Positions 1 to 10,976 of a DNA stretch of 64,000 nucleotides are shown in pieces. A program made the position numbers and the translations under genes. The notes below the pieces were generated by a model. That model made no database searches, was not told the origin of the DNA, and saw nothing but the letters and a program-made list of their open reading frames with translations. Every line of letters begins with the position of its first letter. Positions within the stretch are counted from its first letter, which is position 1. Source of the stretch: Saussurea involucrata (lineage: Eukaryota > Streptophyta > Magnoliopsida > Asterales > Asteraceae); the NCBI GenBank assembly GCA_033807775.1, contig CM066317.1:37513870-37577869 (forward strand), in the 5' to 3' direction.

Positions 1-1165
1 CCTTGTTGGATAGAGATTTTTTGGCTAGGTTTTCCCTGTCACCAGCCCAAATGATGTCGCAGTTCTGGCGGATCACTTTCGTGATTGACAGGGTCACCAA
101 CGAGTGGGTGCTATCGTTCAATGTGGACGACTTGCTGGAGGCGTACACGGTGAAGGTGGATGGTTACCATCGTTATTGTTTATCTTCGAAGCTCATAGGT
201 GCTTTGGTACTTGTGCAGAATACCCAGGTCAACGACCGCGGGTGGAAGGCGAGGTATGTCTTCGGAAAGACACAATCGCTCGAGCTCGTGCAGGAGGATA
301 CGACGTGGGCCGTAGCTGGATGGAACACCGCTTGTAAGTGTTTAAGATCACATGTTTTTCTATTTAAATCGTACGTTTTGGTTGATGTATTTGGCTTTTG
401 GTTCAGCCATCATGTTTCCCGACGCTGATCTTCTCGAATCTGCGACAAAGATTGACAAGTTTCAGGATTATTCTCTAGAAGAGAGGTCCTTTCAGCGGAT
501 TTCTAGGGACGATGGTGTTGACGACGAGATCGTCATCCTTGGGGGGACGGAGATCCCCGCCGAAGAAGAGTCGGAGAGAAGAGAAGAAGAAGACGAGGCG
601 ACAGGTAATGGCTAGTTTCCTTAGTTTGTCGTATGACTTTCATTGTCTTCTCTTACTCTTGACTTTTATCTTTTTTGTAGGTGGGTCAGGAGGTATGCCT
701 ACCCATGGTTTATCGAAGAAGGAGTCTCAGCTCCTTTTGGCCCGTCAGGCCAAAAAATTGAAACGAAAGGTTGCCCTATCCCCCTCGTCAGGGATAAAGA
801 AACAACGGACGACCGTCCGGAAGGGACCGTCATCGAAGGGTGGCGACTCGTCTGGAGTCGCTACCGCCGAGAAGGCGAAGACGTCACCGGATGCGACACT
901 GTTGAGCGTGGCTGCTCCTCTGACGGGAGAGGTCGCCCCTTCCCCTTTTTCAGCCGACAAAGGGAAGGAGAAGGAGACGGAGGAGTCCGCTGGCGTCACG
1001 ACGGGGAACTTTACCTTACCGTCGGACTTTATGGCCGGGGAGGAGATGGACAACGAAAAACTCTTCCCTGACCTGGGGAAGTTCCTCCTTCCTTACTTTC
1101 AGGAGCGACTGGAGGGGGTTACGGTTGATAATATGGGATCATACGTCACAGGGCTGACCTTTAAG
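1..1165 (+). pseudogene. TX antisense gene, exons 1-3 (both ends missing)
   Basis: Remnant of the gene carried opposite to gag-pol in Tat-like gypsy elements; its function is unknown. The family resembles the Pfam 'putative gypsy type transposon' domain by the pattern SPAQMMSQFWR followed by GWKARYVFG. Exon 1 is about 3-333 (5' end outside the window), intron 1 starts GTAAGT at 334 and ends TTCAG at 406, exon 2 is 407-604 with an acidic Glu/Arg-rich end, intron 2 is 605-680 (GTAATG...TTGTAG), exon 3 is 681-1165 and ends at a GTATGT donor. Exon phases join without a frameshift. Exon 4 (coiled coil in other copies) is absent: a few bases past the donor the sequence passes straight into gag on the other strand, so an internal deletion removed pol, the palindrome region and exon 4. 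Close relative of the TY copy at 16073-31391. Confidence 0.75.
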
Positions 1166-2857
1166 GTATGTACGAGGGATATGGTATTCTCCCGACGATT
1201 GACTGGCGTGCCGCTTGGCTACCGAATTGGTTAAACCACAGACGTCTGATCCACCCGTCACACAGTTGACGACTTTTTCATGGACTGGGGATGTCGGACT
1301 TACGTTATCAACTGGCGCAGATTCTTTATCAAACAAGCCCTGCAGATGACATTTAGGGATGATCTAGGCTAACTCCTTCTGTAAAGCAAGGCAGTTATCT
1401 GTCGTATGACCATGGTCGCTATGGAAGTCGCACCACTTGGTCTTATCCTTCTTGTCGTCATCTTTATCACTCTTCTTGGGCCATCGGACAGACGACTAAA
1501 CGTTTCTAAGAGCGTCGACTAGATCTTTCATTGTTCCCTTAAATCCATAAGAAGAAATCTTAGGATATTGGGGAAATCGTGGTGCAAGATTGCTCTTTTT
1601 CTTGTCGAACCGAACGTTCGATATTTGGCGTGATGGCTCCGACTTGACGCTCGGCTTGGGTTTGAAATATGGCTTCTTGATCCTGAGCGATTTCTTATCA
1701 GCGGAATGCTTACGACGGAAGACTAAGTCGTCCTCGACTCTCATGTAAGCTAGAGTTCTAGCTCGTACGTCTTCGAAATTCTCAGGAGGATATTTTGTAA
1801 GATCGACGTACAACCCTGTAGTTTTTTCGTCAAGACCACGCTTGTAGGCCTCGATGGCAGTCTTGATGTCACAATTTCGAATGCTGATAATTTATGTGTT
1901 AAAGCGATTGAAATAACTACGGATGGACTCTCCGGATTTTTGAATGACGTAGTACAGGTCGCTGGTCTGCTTCTCCATCTTGCGACTGCTGGCGAACTGT
2001 TGCGAAAACTGGTTGACCAACTTTGCGAAGTTGCTGATGGACTTGGGTTTGAGGTTGATCAACCATTGGAGAGCAGGACCTATAAGAGTCGCCCCGAAGC
2101 TTTTGCACATGCACACTTCCTGATATTGATGTGGGATTGACACTGTCCACGTCAATTGCTTATATTGTGCAATATGTTCTATTGGATCAATTATTCCTGA
2201 ATATTTCGGTGTAAAAGCAGGAATGTTGTATTTCTTTGGCACACCGACAATCGCTATCGTTTCAACGAAAGGCGACGCTTGAAATCCTGTGCGGGGTTCG
2301 ACGTCGACGGGGACGAATGCGATTGGTAACTTGGAAAGTAGCGATATCATCTTCTCATTTTGATCTTCCAATAACCTAAGTCGCTGGGCGACAGGGTCAT
2401 TAGGATCGGAATTTATGCCTGTCTGAGGGTTGACCCCTGAATTGGTAGCCATCGCCGTACCGTTCCCATACGACGAACCATTGGCGTCCCCGTTGAGAGG
2501 GACGAAATATAGCGGGGCGCCATTATGCAAAGGTGGCGGCCTCAAATACTGAGGGGGATACTGCCCTTGATGAGGATTGCCAACAAATGGCGCCAAACCT
2601 GGATTGTTGGCCAATGGCCCTGGACCTGGATTGCTGGCGAATGGCCCTGGACCTGTCTGGAATTGGGGCCTTATGATAGCTGCACCCATAGGTCGGGGAC
2701 CATACCGAGGTCCAAAGGAATTACCCATCGCCGGATTCCTCAGAGAAGCGATTTCCGCGGCTGCTTTCTGATTCTGCTCATGCAGGCCTCGAATCTGACT
2801 TTGAGCCGCATTCAATTCTGACTGGAGTTGAATCATGGGATCTTGATAGTTTTCCAT
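1166..2857 (-). pseudogene. gag: TX gag (truncated, two nonsense codons)
   Basis: Capsid/nucleocapsid polyprotein of a Ty3/gypsy element. It reads from ATG at 2857 leftwards in one frame: Gln/Asn/Pro-rich N-terminus, Retrotrans_gag-type core (PAFTPKYSG, QWLINLKPKS, SYFNRF), the LTKYPPENFEDVRARTLAYMRVEDD block, a CDFH...HGH...DNC zinc-knuckle-like motif, then VVNCVTGGSDVCGL. In-frame stops are TAA at 1892-1894 and TAG at 1496-1498. No frameshift is needed to read through to about 1166, where the frame is cut at the junction with the antisense gene. The protease portion present in sister copies is missing. It is dead as a gene but only lightly damaged. Confidence 0.85.
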
Positions 2858-2954
2858 TTACCTGAAAATAACAAAAACTTCACAAGATCGTTAGAGCGAT
2901 ATATGCGTTGGCTTGAGATTTTCTCTAGATGGGGTCCCATGGATGGCGCCAAAC
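2858..2954 (-). promoter_or_regulatory. TX leader: primer binding site and acceptor-like motif
   Basis: The primer binding site, read on the minus strand, is TGGCGCCATCCATGGGAC (2951-2934), three bases inside the LTR end. The leader then has CTCTAAC (2896-2890), a T-rich run and CAG (AG at 2863-2862), a few bases before the gag ATG at 2857. The same arrangement recurs in TZ, TW, TV and TS. Confidence 0.65.
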
Positions 2955-3811
2955 TGTTAATGCCAAAAATCGCCCAAAAGAACAACTTAAGGTTGATGTG
3001 GACTTTTAACAACTAAAGAAACGTATCTCAAGACGAAGCAACACAATCGAGAGGAAAAAGTAAACAAGACAAGAGATTTGGTGATGCGGAAAACCCCAAA
3101 ATGAGGGAAAAAACCGCGGTCGACTTGTGAGAGTCGACGGTGCACTATTGTCGCCAAACAGTGGTGAAAGTCCTTTTGTAACACGTGTTTTGTGTACAAC
3201 AGATTACAAATAAGCGTAAAAATAAACTTAGTCGTGTGTAAATGACGTGTGTGGTATGTAAATCTTGCGAAAAAGCTGCTATCGTGTGGTTCGAACTGCT
3301 GTCATGCGAAGGTTGCTTTAGCGATATTCGTTCGAACACTATGTAGATTGTTGTGTTTTTGATGTGTAATTGCTTAGAAAGTAGATGAAATAGATGTAGA
3401 TTCGGTGTTCTCCAGATTAGATCAGGTTGCTTTTTTGGTTGCAGTACAGGCCCTTATATAGTTTCCGCTGGTCATTAAAGGTGTCTTTATGGCGCGCTTC
3501 GTAACCGCTGTCGGGCTTTAAATGCCATTGATGACTTGTCCATTACTGGCCGTTTGCACCATCAATGCTCGTGGACCTGTATTAATGAACAAAAGAAACG
3601 GTTGTTGACTGTTAACGGTTAGTGTAATCGTACGATCGTCTTAAGTCCCATACGTCGGTCGTACGGAACGTACGACCAGCATAAAAACATACGACCGAGT
3701 ATACGTCTGTGAACAACTTGTAAGACCTTATCTTAATACAAGAGTGGTCTTATGGAAATGTTATATGAGTTTTCTAGCGTCGGTCGTGAGGTGTGATTTT
3801 TTACCCAAACA
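2955..3811 (-). repeat. TX 5' LTR (LTR a)
   Basis: 857-bp LTR with plus-strand termini TGTTAATGCC...TTTTTTACCCAAACA. The PBS on its left shows it is the 5' LTR of a minus-strand element whose body lies to the left. Same length and subfamily as LTR b (14787-15643). The right flank begins ATCGC inside the 74-bp repeat of G0; the matching target duplication would lie outside the window. Confidence 0.9.
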
Positions 3812-4521
3812 ATCGCCAGTCGTGGCAAACGCCGGTTACAATTTATTGTCGTCGATAAAAGACGACTCATATTTTAAATCTTATGATCGCCAGTCATGGA
3901 AAATGCGGGTTACAATTTATAGTCGTCGATAAAAGACGACTCACATTTTAAATCTTATGATCGCCGGTCATGGCAAACGCAAGTTACAGTTTATAGTCGT
4001 CGATAAAAGACGACTCACATTTTAAATCTTATGATCACCAGTCATGGCAAACGCAGGTTACAATTTATAGTCGTCGATAAAAGATGACTCACATTTTTAA
4101 TCTTATGATCGCCAGTCATGGCAAACGTAGGTTACAATTTATAGTCGTCGATAAAAGACGACTCACATTTTAAATCTTATGATCGCCAATCGTGGCAAAA
4201 ACACAGGTTAAAATTATCGGTCGCCAATAAAGGCGACTCGCGCATTGAAATCTCATGATCGCTAGTCATGACATATGTTAAAATGCATTGTCGTCAATAA
4301 AGACGACTTGTAGATTGAATCTCACAATCACTAGTCATGGTAAGACGCATGTCAAAACGCAAAAGTAGATAATAAATGCGACTCGCACGTTTAAATCTCA
4401 GGATCGCCAATAAAGGCAAGTCGCAAGATTAACCGTACAATCACGAGTAAGGTAAAAAATTTACCTACTATCGCTAAAACAAAACTTACAATTAGCTAAA
4501 AATGCTAGACACAACGTAACT
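3812..4521. repeat. G0 interior: 74-bp tandem repeat, then degenerate copies
   Basis: Six units start at 3812, 3886, 3960, 4034, 4108 and 4182, exactly 74 bp apart. Each holds GATCGCCAGTCATGGCAAACG, a TTACAATTTATAGTCGTCG stretch and the hairpin-capable pair GTCGTCGATAAAAGACGAC. From about 4256 the units decay (GTCGCCAATAAAGGCGAC and similar). No coding potential. The array is the reverse complement of the one inside G1 (about 50040-50270), so this is a second, plus-oriented element of that kind. Confidence 0.85.
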
Positions 4522-4777
4522 TAGGTCTCTAACGACCATATCGGATGTGAACGCCAGATCATAGGTCTCTAACGACCGTATCGGCTCGAAACGCCAGATC
4601 ATAGGTCTCTAACGACATATCGGATGTGAACGCCAGATCATAGGTCTCTAACGACCGTATCGGCTAGGAACGCCAGATCATAGGTCTCTAACTTCTATAT
4701 CGGTTGTGAACGCCAGATCAAGGTCTCTAACGACCATATCGGATGTGAACGCCAGATCATAGGTCTCTAACGACCGT
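4522..4777. repeat. G0 interior: 40-bp tandem repeat, left part
   Basis: About seven 40-bp units of the form AGGTCTCTAACGACC...GAACGCCAGATCAT. Consecutive units mostly alternate between ATATCGGATGTGAAC and GTATCGGCTCGGAAC variants, so the real period is close to 80 bp. The array is split by SIRE-A and resumes at 14198. Confidence 0.85.
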
Positions 4778-5748
4778 TGTTGGTCCCGAAGGCCTATACA
4801 AGTTTGTAGAAGGGGGGGGGGGTGTTGAATACAAACACACAAATTTTACTTTTCTAAATTGTTTATTGATAAATCATTAACAATTTACAGCTTGTTGCGG
4901 AAACAAGATTAAGGATAAACCTAAATCTAAACAAGTTGGAACACTAAGGTTTCTTGCACTAAGAGAGATAAGGAAATTACTAAAAATAACCTATCTTGAG
5001 ATAAGAGATTGAACTTGTCCAGAGTTAGCAAGTTACTTCAAATGAAGTGGGTTCATCTCTTTATATACTGCATGCATTTAATGCAAGTCATTATACACTT
5101 TACACATGTCATCAGCTGGTTGGTTGCATGTCATTGACCTTTGTTGACAACCTTAGTAGCCACATGGATGAACAGTGTAGTATTAGAGTGGTTGTACGAT
5201 TTCAGACAGTCGGAGGTTCTTTTCTGACATTTCGTACGGAGTCGTGCAAGGGTGGTTAAGACAAAAGTACTTTGTACGGAGGACTTCATGATCAGCTTTC
5301 GTTGATTCAGAGCATTATCATTATCTATTCAGTGAATGATAAAGTTCAGCGATAGCTGAAGTCTTGTACTTGATACTTCACGTTGAGTGGACAAATCTGA
5401 GTCTTCGCTGATCCGCATCATTTCATTAGGAGACTTGTCGCTGGTTCTTGAGCTTGATCTTCGACTTCAGCGTAGAACCTTTGTTGACGTGAAACTTATC
5501 TTCAGGGATCATAAGTAAGCAACTAACTTATCAGCGATCATCATAATGACTGAACAGACTCAGAGCATTAATGGTGAACAGTGTTCGCTGAATGTTTAAT
5601 TTAAAGAGCGAGAGTTCCTATCAGCGGTACTGTAAGATCTTAGTACTTATCAGCGATAGTGAAACTCTGATACATATTGTTTACTTACAATTTTCACTAA
5701 GTATATAAGAGAGGGTCATTATCAAATCACTGAGGGTTTAGATCAACA
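4778..5748 (-). repeat. SIRE-A 3' LTR
   Basis: 971 bp, near-identical to 13229-14197. It includes a G-run near 4811-4820 whose length differs between the LTRs, and many TCAGCGA/TCGCTGA words. Ends GATCAACA at 5748. Confidence 0.95.
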
Positions 5749-5766
5749 ATCTCCCCCTATTTGATT
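5749..5766 (-). promoter_or_regulatory. SIRE-A polypurine tract
   Basis: The minus strand reads AATAGGGGGAGAT directly against the 3' LTR start, the usual plus-strand primer position in copia elements. SIRE-B has the same AGGGGGAGAT next to its 3' LTR. Confidence 0.8.
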
Positions 5767-6014
5767 ATGACATATCAACAAAGAAAATTGCTATTTAATG
5801 AAAACATAAGGATAAAAAGAACTCATAAAATATTTGTCCCTTTTACTGTTTTCTGGGATCTTTTCAGTACTGATGGCGTAAAGTACATTCGCTGAAATCT
5901 TTCTTTAAAACTTTGAATCAGGTTACAAAGAGAAATGGAAAGATTACAAGTACAAGCGAAATAAATTACAAGTACAAAAGAATAACTGATACAATAGAGA
6001 AATAGGCGATCATA
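5767..6014 (-). other. SIRE-A 3' untranslated stretch
   Basis: AT-rich spacer between the stop of the env-like frame at 6015 and the polypurine tract. No ORF and no repeat apart from an ATTCGCTGAAAT word near 5888. Confidence 0.5.
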
Positions 6015-9000
6015 TCAGTTTGTAAAGGGTTCTTCCTTAATGAGAAGTTCATCAAGGGTCATTGATGTGGTGGGAATCATCCAGTCAGGAACGGTTACAC
6101 CTTGTTTTCTTTTGATCAGCGCTTCTTCAAAAATCAAGGGTTTCAGATGTCGTGCCTGAGGGTCATTCCTGAAGTCACACCAGTAGATGAGATCTCTCAG
6201 CTGTTCGATGGGAGTGATGTGAAGTTCAGAGATGCGTTGAAAATGCTTTCCACCATCGTAGTCATGGAAAAATATCCCGTAGGGTTCGCTTATGACTTTG
6301 CCAGGGATGAAAGTCTCACCAGGAGGAAGAGATGTGACAAGCATGGAAAGATCAGGATCAGGACCAAGGACTTCAGCACGTGAAAAACCAATACCTGTTT
6401 CATTTCGTATGACATGGCCATCAATTGAAGATTTAGATTTCTTCTTCTTTGCTGAGGCATTTCTTTTCTGACTTTCGAGAGGAGGAGGAGGAGGAATATC
6501 CACACAGGAGTAGACTAAGTCGATTTGTTTGTTGATCAGCTTTTCAACATGTTCCTTGTACTTCGACTGAGACTTCTGGATGGCTAACCTGATCTCCAAC
6601 CATTCAGAGAGACTGTACTACGTTATGGCTTCAGCATAGAATTTTTCGTACTTCTTATCTTCTCTGAATATCTCGACTTCAGCGATTGAAACAAGGGTTG
6701 TTCTTCCAGAGATGAATACCTTGTTGATTTTGGCAGGAGAGAGTCTGTAGTTGACCTTTTCTTTGCACCAGGCTAAAGTGGACTGAGATACAATTCTCTT
6801 TTCTTCAGTTATCTTCTTGGCGTTTTCCCAGAGCTGACGTTGAACTTCAATAGGAACTCTTTTCAGCTTGGGGTCTTTCACTGATCGTTTAGAAAGATGG
6901 ATGGCGTATTCTCTGTCCTTTTCTTTAGCTTCCTTTCTTTCAGCGATTAATCTTTCAGCTGTGAGGTGATCCTTGTATTCCTTTTGGGAAATTTTGAACT
7001 TTGGAGGAACTGAAGGAAGTTGATCACGCCTCAGAATGATTCGCTGATCCTCGAATTGCTTTATTATCTCTTCTCTTCTTTTCTGATCCTCTTCACTTAG
7101 CTTTTGAGGAGCTAAGGAAGGTCTGCGTCGGTGCGAGAGTAGCTGTTCTTCAGGTTCATCAGTCTCAGAGATTAAATCTAAGACTGGGATTATTTCTTCA
7201 GCAGCAGCTGGTATTATTGGTGAAGTCGCAGTTGTGGAACCTTCAGCGATATCCTCAAACAGGGGAGAGGACTAGCTGAAACACATCGATCTTACAAGTA
7301 AGAACTTGGGTAGAATCAGAGAGAGAAAATTTGTTCAAGTGTATAGGCTTGGGTAGTAGAACTGATAGTGTATGATAGAGGAGGGATGGAGTGAGAGATG
7401 TTTAGTGTACCTGACAAACCGGCTTTTCAAGCAAGATCATCAGATTATCATCTTCAGCGACGCTTTTGCCTTTCTCAGCTCCAGAGGCTGAGGGCTTTGT
7501 CTTTGTCCGCTCCCCTGAAGGTTCTTTTATCGAGATTCCCTTAAGAACTTTGATCCTCGGAGTAGGTTTGACGATAAAAAAGTCATCGTCATCATCATCA
7601 TCATCATTCTTTGGAGAACAGGATGGTTCATCATCAGGGATGTCGACGGCTTCATCATCTTCTGCTTCGGATTCGGTTTTATCAGCTTCTTCTTCGAGTT
7701 GCTCCCCCTCAATACAGAGGCGAGCTTCTCGGTTTCCTCAGGGTTTTCATCTCCCTGAGGTCCAGCGGTCTCAGTTTCCTCAGGGTTTTCATCTCCCTGA
7801 GGTCCAGCGGTGGTTTCTTCAGCATCCTTCTTCTCTCCCCTGATAGATTCATCATGGGAAAGGTCTTCAGCGCTCTTGGAGAGATCTTCAGCGCTCTTCT
7901 CCCCCTCTTTCTCATGATGAGTGGGGGAGGAATGGGTTGACTCAGCAGCTTTGGCAGGTTCTCTGTCTTCTTGGCCAGAGATACCTATACAACCTTCAAT
8001 CTTTGCTATTCTGTCTTGAAGGCCAGAAATAGCAGGATTGATCTTCTCCAGCTCAGTGCGATCCGCCGCTGTGAAATTGTCAGATGCAGGGACAGGGGCA
8101 GGGGCAGGGGCAGGAGTATTCGCTTTGTGTAGTAGCTGCTCGATCATCGTTTTCATCAAACCAACATCGGTCTTTACAGAGCCTAAGTCAGTCTTTACGG
8201 TAGACATATCTCCCTCTAGTTGTCCAACCGATGTCTTCAGCGTTGTGACTCGCTGGACATGGATGAAACTGAATTTTTGAGAGTGGTGTAGTCTGTGTAG
8301 ATGTCAGCGAGCACCTTGGCGAATTCGCTGAGAGTTTTATCAACCTGCTTCATGTCATCTGTGGAAGCCTTCTTCTCCACCACCGTTGTCAGCTTTGTAA
8401 GATTCTCTCCAGCGTTTGTTACAGCTGTAGAGTTATTTGAAAGAGTAGTGGTGAGTCCTGTCAGATTTGTCTCCACGGACTTCAGAGAGGCGTTGATGTC
8501 TCCCAAATTAGGACCTGTAACATATAAGAACTTGTGAATAGAGGAAAGCTTAGAAGTTTGGGGTTTAGTGACAGTGTATTTGGGTTGGTGTGTACCTGCA
8601 GGAGGATTGATGAATTCATCAAAATCTCGGGTTCCTTAATAAAGTTCCATATCGTCAGCTAAAGAGCGTTGACGTATGGTCATCTCTGCAGGTCCTGTGC
8701 CCATCACTCCTTGAAGAGTATTTTCTTTAACTTCTGGAGGAATGACAGATGCTTCAGTGATAATTGGAGTAGAGTCCAAATGAGTGGAGGGAGGAGCGAA
8801 GGATAAGAATGGAGGTTGGGTTCTGAGTTCAGCGTTGGATTCGCTGAAAATCACTTCATCAGTCTTTTGAGAGACTGAAGGAGGTTGGGTAGGTTCCAAG
8901 TTTGTAACCTCAGCGTTTAGAGACGCTGAAGTTGGGATGGAATGGATGGGTTGTTCAGGTGTAGCAGAGCGTACCACTGAACATTCCTTCAGCTCTGCAG

Positions 9001-10093
9001 AAAGTGCTGAGGAGTCTTCAGCATGAAATTGCTGGGGTTGCTCCTTTGTTTTCTTGATCCTTTTAGAACCAAGTGGGGTAGATGATTGTTTCCTTTTCTT
9101 AGAAGGAGAGGATTTTGTGGCCAGGGTATTAGCGATGGGTATTGTCGCTGAAGGAGCCACAGAAGTAGAAGAAGGGTTGAGAAGAGTTAAAAGGGTAGAA
9201 AGACGTACCTCATTTTCAACAGGTTTGAAGTCAAGTACCTTAGGGCCAATCTGAGAGAGTTTCAGGTCGCCCTCTTGCGGGTAGCTGTCCTTTAGGCCAT
9301 ATTGGAAGATGGCGCTGATGAATCGGGGGTAAGGAACCCATGGAGGTCTGTCAGCGGCAGAGTCTACTCTTTGCACCAAGTCATCATAGATAAGAGATGC
9401 CCAATCAATGTGTAGACCTTTCAGCAGAGCGTATCCCATTGCTTGCTGAGGTTGAGCGGCTTGGTCAGAGGAGCCGGTCTTGGCAGTCATGCAGCTGATT
9501 AAGTGAGCGAAAATGAAGTTCATCTCGCTGGGCATTTTCGACTTCTTTAGCAGGGTCAGCTTCTTCTCGGGCTTCTTGTCTCTGCCAATTTCCCATACAT
9601 AGCCCATTACATCGAAAAATGCAATAAGAGCTTCTTTGTCAGCGAGTTTCTTATGGTCAGGGAAAGGAACAAAAAGCTTTTCTTTTGTAGCGTTGGGAAA
9701 GTTCAGAGCTTTGCGAATGATGGTAGGTGTGATCTTTATCATGCCATACTCAGTATCGCTGAGGATACAATCAATTGTTTTGGAGGGATCTTTGGCGGAT
9801 GGTAACTGAGAGTGTCTGGCAGAGTACCAGAATTGGGATAGTAGTAGCTGACTTGCAGGAGGTGAGATGGTCAGGGCTGTTGAAATGCAGCAATTCTTTA
9901 GGAAATTCACAGCATCTTTCAGATGTGTGACTTGCTTTCGAGGAGGAAACTCGAGAAGCGTAGAAAGGTTGTTCGTTTTGGTCCAATCTAGTTGTTCCAG
10001 AGTGAACTTAACCTGAGGAGCCTTGATAATTTCTACTTCATCAGAATCAGCGGAGATGTTCTCAGCGGTAGCCGGAATGTCAGACGATGCCAT
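6015..10093 (-). pseudogene. SIRE-A 3' env-like ORF (broken)
   Basis: Extra protein encoded downstream of pol in SIRE-like copia elements; its role is unknown. ATG at 10093. The first 485 codons hold a helical domain also seen in SIRE-B: LNFP, AFFDVMGY, a Cys-Met-x-Ala-Lys-Thr-Gly-Ser-Ser-Asp stretch, then PWVPYPRF. A single TAA at 8638-8636 interrupts the frame, which continues open to 8237 with heptad-like coiled-coil sequence. One frameshift near 8250 leads into 8207-7527 (VKTDLGSVKTDVG, an Ala-Pro run, Glu-rich part with a duplicated 13-residue GPQGDENPEETE-type unit). Further broken frames at 6881-6618 and 6599-6015 carry the C-terminal part, including a Pro run and YGIFFHDYDGG. I see no clear signal peptide or membrane segment, so 'env-like' describes position only. 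Confidence 0.7.
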
Positions 10094-10976
10094 TTCTCTG
10101 TATTATCAGTTCAACCAAAGATGTTAACAAATAAGAATAATCTTAATGTGGAAAGATTTTCCATTAAGATGGTTCAAATTTTATCCATTTCATTCAGACA
10201 CAAATGTCTTAATGAAGATTAGGGTTTTTCTTGATTTTAAGAAACGAAATGTAAAACCCATTTATTCTTGTTATCCAGTTTTCTATGAAGAAATAGATTC
10301 TGGAAACGAATGAAGAACAAGTTTAAGATTTTTGCATTTAAACTTGAAGAACAACCATGAAATGGTTGTGTTCATAAAACCATGAAAAAAAATGATTTCA
10401 TTTTTAAGAAGTTCTTTTGTTTGATCTTGTTAAAACAAGGAAAAGATCGGAAACAAGTTATACGCATTCGGTAATAAATAAGAACATATTAACCTTGATG
10501 TTTGATGAAGAAGATGATCAACAGTTCTTGAAGTTTTAGAAAGCACAAATGCAACAGTGAATTCTTTCTTGCAGAGGAAGATTGTTCGCGTAAAGGAAGA
10601 TATAAACCACGAGTTTGTTTATATAGAGAGATTAGAGAGAAAAAATCTTGAGCGGGAAAAGATTTTCATCATGACACGGACACGTGTTTGCATTTGATTG
10701 GAAGTTTGAACGAGACGTGCAAACGTGTGTCAGAAAGAGAAACGTGTCGGGGTTTATCCGTTGCAATGACGTCACAACTGTCTTTTCATATTCTTTTAGG
10801 ATGTCTCTGAGGTTTTGAAAGCTCAGGGACTCTTTTATAAACATGAAGCACTGAATGAAAATATCAGTGATGGTTTTAAGAATTTTCAAAATATCGCTGT
10901 TAAGGAAGAGATATTCAGCGATGCATTCTGTTTTGAAATCTTGCATTTTCATGCGATTGTCAGAGAGAGAAAACAT
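10094..10976 (-). promoter_or_regulatory. SIRE-A internal promoter-like block before the env-like ORF
   Basis: Non-coding 0.9 kb between the truncated integrase and the env-like ATG. Along the minus strand it has TGACGTCA (10774-10767), further ACGTG words, a G-box ACACGTGT (10687-10680) and TATATAAA (10625-10618), then about 525 nt of leader to ATG 10093. G-box to TATA spacing is about 55 bp, which is plausible for a plant promoter. Function is inference; no transcript is shown. Confidence 0.5.

Noticed and set aside
745..1053. Minus-strand ORF opposite TX exon 3 and similar frames opposite other antisense-gene exons and gag copies
   Set aside because: Mirror frames of conserved exons; no motif and not conserved beyond the complementary gene.
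3812..4777. Regular repeats resembling a CRISPR array
   Set aside because: Units are directly tandem without unique spacers, lie in plant retrotransposon DNA, and match the interior of G1.
7584..7612. ATC microsatellite as an independent repeat locus
   Set aside because: Lies in the low-complexity acidic coding part of the SIRE-A env-like ORF and is short.
6015..10093. Viral-type envelope glycoprotein
   Set aside because: No signal peptide, membrane anchor or cleavage motif seen; the frame is only positionally env-like.
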